DNA of 5,215 bases. Source: Chloroflexota bacterium. GTDB lineage: Bacteria; Chloroflexota; Anaerolineae; Caldilineales; Caldilineaceae. The notes under the pieces were generated by a model. That model made no database searches, had not been told where the DNA came from, and worked only from the letters and a program-made list of their open reading frames with translations. The stretch is taken from the NCBI GenBank assembly GCA_016199425.1, contig JACQGT010000650.1:1-5215 (forward strand), read 5' to 3'. Below, in pieces: positions 4,319-5,215 of the stretch; position 1 is the first letter of the stretch; every line of letters starts with the position of its first letter. A program made the translations under genes and the position numbers.

Positions 4319-5037
4319 ACTGGCGACACTGGCTGCCCTCCCCCCAACAAATGAGCAACGCGGCCCAATTGCGCAGCAAAGCCTATCGAGACAGCACAAT
4401 GCAGCAGGCGCTGGGCATGATTGTGGTGTTGGCTCTGCTCGCCGGTCTGTTGCCATTTGTTGTCCATTGGTTTGTGGCTGCCCGCGCCGGCACTGTTCTG
4501 CCCCTGGCCCAGGCCGTCCGCACAGCCGCCAGGACGCATGAAGCGTTGTTCGGGCTGGGTTTTGGCTTCCCGTGGCCGGTCAACCCCCTAGCCGTAGGCG
4601 AACTCTACCAAACGCTGGCCGGGCTGGATCAGTCTCTGCCGGGCTGGTTGGCCGCCGGGTTGAGCGCGCTGGGCGAATGGCTGAATTGGCCGCTTAGCTG
4701 GCTGACCCTCTGGATTGTCTACGGCGTTTTGGTGATGGTCGCCAACAAAGCATTGGGCGGCCACACGACATTGCAGCACTTCTATGCGGCCACGGGCTTT
4801 GCCGCGGTCCCTCTCCTGCTCACGGGCTTGTCACCGATCCCCTGTCTGGGCGCATTGGCGGTTGTAACCGGCGTCGGCTGGTCGCTGGCCGTCTATATTC
4901 GTGCCAACGCCGAGATCACCGGATTGGTTTTGCCACGGGCCGTTGCCGCAGTTCTGCTGCCCGCTCCCATCATTGGCCTTCTCTTGCTGATTGCCGCCGG
5001 TATCTTCTTCGCTCTCTCCACTCTGTTGGCGCTATAG
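4315..5037 (+). CDS. YIP1-family integral membrane protein (second of a pair)
   Basis: A 240-aa polytopic membrane protein. The frame extends upstream to 4153, inside the previous gene, but the start is placed at 4315. There the ATGA overlaps the upstream stop and AGGCGGTGG supplies a ribosome site. A cytoplasmic N-terminus (1-30) precedes a helix at about 33-56, a long presumably extracytoplasmic loop (57-120), then helices at about 124-143, 157-173, 178-196 and 211-236. The ANKALGGHTTLQHFYAATG segment (143-161) corresponds to the ARLLGGSGSLSQTL segment of the upstream protein, and both end with a conserved R/K-A-x-A-A-x-L-x-P helix start (208-216 here). They are thus likely diverged paralogues. 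Function is unknown; a two-component membrane complex is inferred from coupling. No terminator with a T-run follows; a 5-bp stem (5045-5049 with 5055-5059) and the repeat at 5061-5112 lie just beyond the stop. Confidence 0.82.
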   Translation: MNWRHWLPSPQQMSNAAQLRSKAYRDSTMQQALGMIVVLALLAGLLPFVVHWFVAARAGTVLPLAQAVRTAARTHEALFGLGFGFPWPVNPLAVGELYQTLAGLDQSLPGWLAAGLSALGEWLNWPLSWLTLWIVYGVLVMVANKALGGHTTLQHFYAATGFAAVPLLLTGLSPIPCLGALAVVTGVGWSLAVYIRANAEITGLVLPRAVAAVLLPAPIIGLLLLIAAGIFFALSTLLAL

Positions 5038-5060
5038 TTTTTCAGAGAAGGATTTTCTCC

Positions 5061-5112
5061 GTAGGGGCGCTTGCTTGCTGCGCCCGCAGGAGGCAGCAAG
5101 CAGCCTCCCTAC
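5061..5112. repeat. 52-bp palindromic (REP/MITE-like) repeat, GTAGGG...CCCTAC
   Basis: The end arms GTAGGG (5061-5066) and CCCTAC (5107-5112) are inverted; one more flanking C/G pair extends them. Inside are two hairpins, GGGCGC/GCGCCC (5065-5070, 5080-5085) and GGAGGC/GCCTCC (5089-5094, 5103-5108). An alternative 9-bp pairing is GCTTGCTGC (5073-5081) with GCAGCAAGC (5093-5101). The layout matches the element at 319-383: same end motif, two hairpins and a CGCCCGC...AGG junction. It lies 23 bases after the YIP1-like pair and may serve as a 3' mRNA structure, but no T-run follows. Confidence 0.7.
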
Positions 5113-5178
5113 GAAAAACATTATCTGAACATCTATAGTACAGCGCGGCGTAAATATCTATGGGGTTCTGATTGCTCT

Positions 5179-5199
5179 CGCCGGGTCACGGACCCGGCG
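5179..5199. repeat. Perfect hairpin CGCCGGGTC-acg-GACCCGGCG
   Basis: Nine-base perfect arms surround a 3-nt loop. The loop size and GC-rich arms recall the first hairpin of the repeat at 319-383, so this may be part of a further dispersed repeat cut by the window edge. No T-run follows on either strand. The rest of 5113-5215 shows no supported gene; a TATAGT at 5134-5139 has no matching -35 box. Confidence 0.55.
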
Positions 5200-5215
5200 G
5201 CATACGGTGGACATC

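Noticed and set aside
5134..5139. TATAGT as a -10 box for a gene to the right
   Set aside because: No acceptable -35 box lies 16-18 bases upstream, and no start codon with a ribosome site is visible before the edge.

Overview
The window is high-GC bacterial DNA. I read it as probably chromosomal DNA of a Chloroflexota (Anaerolineae-like) bacterium. This rests on gene style: a LysM plus YkuD wall enzyme with a TFGC-type active site, adjacent YIP1-family membrane proteins, and short GTAGGG...CCCTAC dispersed repeats. No rRNA, tRNA or other phylogenetic marker is present, so the assignment is an inference.

Left part, minus strand (1-1714). A compact FtsK/SpoIIIE-type DNA translocase (390-1526, 378 aa) is followed, 81 bases downstream, by a small two-helix membrane protein that runs off the left edge (1-308). 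A 65-bp palindromic repeat (319-383) fills most of the gap. Upstream of the translocase lies the most striking signal in the window: a promoter with a perfect TTGACA box, a 17-bp spacer and TATAGT. Its spacer holds a perfect AGAAC-N4-GTTCT dyad, which resembles a Gram-positive-type LexA (SOS) box. A 9-bp stem-loop starts at the predicted transcription start. The translocase is therefore predicted to be damage-inducible or under a dedicated repressor.

Middle, minus strand (1803-3402). A 32-codon membrane peptide gene with a clear ribosome site (1803-1901) is preceded by a tandem 13-bp repeat. It lies downstream of a secreted or membrane-anchored protein with three LysM domains and an L,D-transpeptidase domain (2179-3321). 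That gene has its own plausible sigma70-type promoter (3374-3402). The interval 1902-2178 holds only repeats and weak dyads.

Right part, plus strand (3532-5037). Divergently transcribed from the LysM gene are two adjacent YIP1-like integral membrane proteins (3611-4318 and 4315-5037). They overlap by ATGA and are almost certainly co-translated. The divergent spacer 3322-3610 carries promoters for both sides and a 7-bp-arm palindrome.

Right edge (5038-5215). No gene is supported here. There is a second GTAGGG...CCCTAC palindromic element and a 9-bp-arm hairpin with a 3-nt loop.

The gene groups look like three ordinary units: a DNA motor with a membrane partner, a cell-wall enzyme and a membrane-protein pair. 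I see no defence system, CRISPR array or transposase. The candidate for something undescribed is the small, soluble, apparently LexA-box-controlled FtsK-like motor with its membrane partner.
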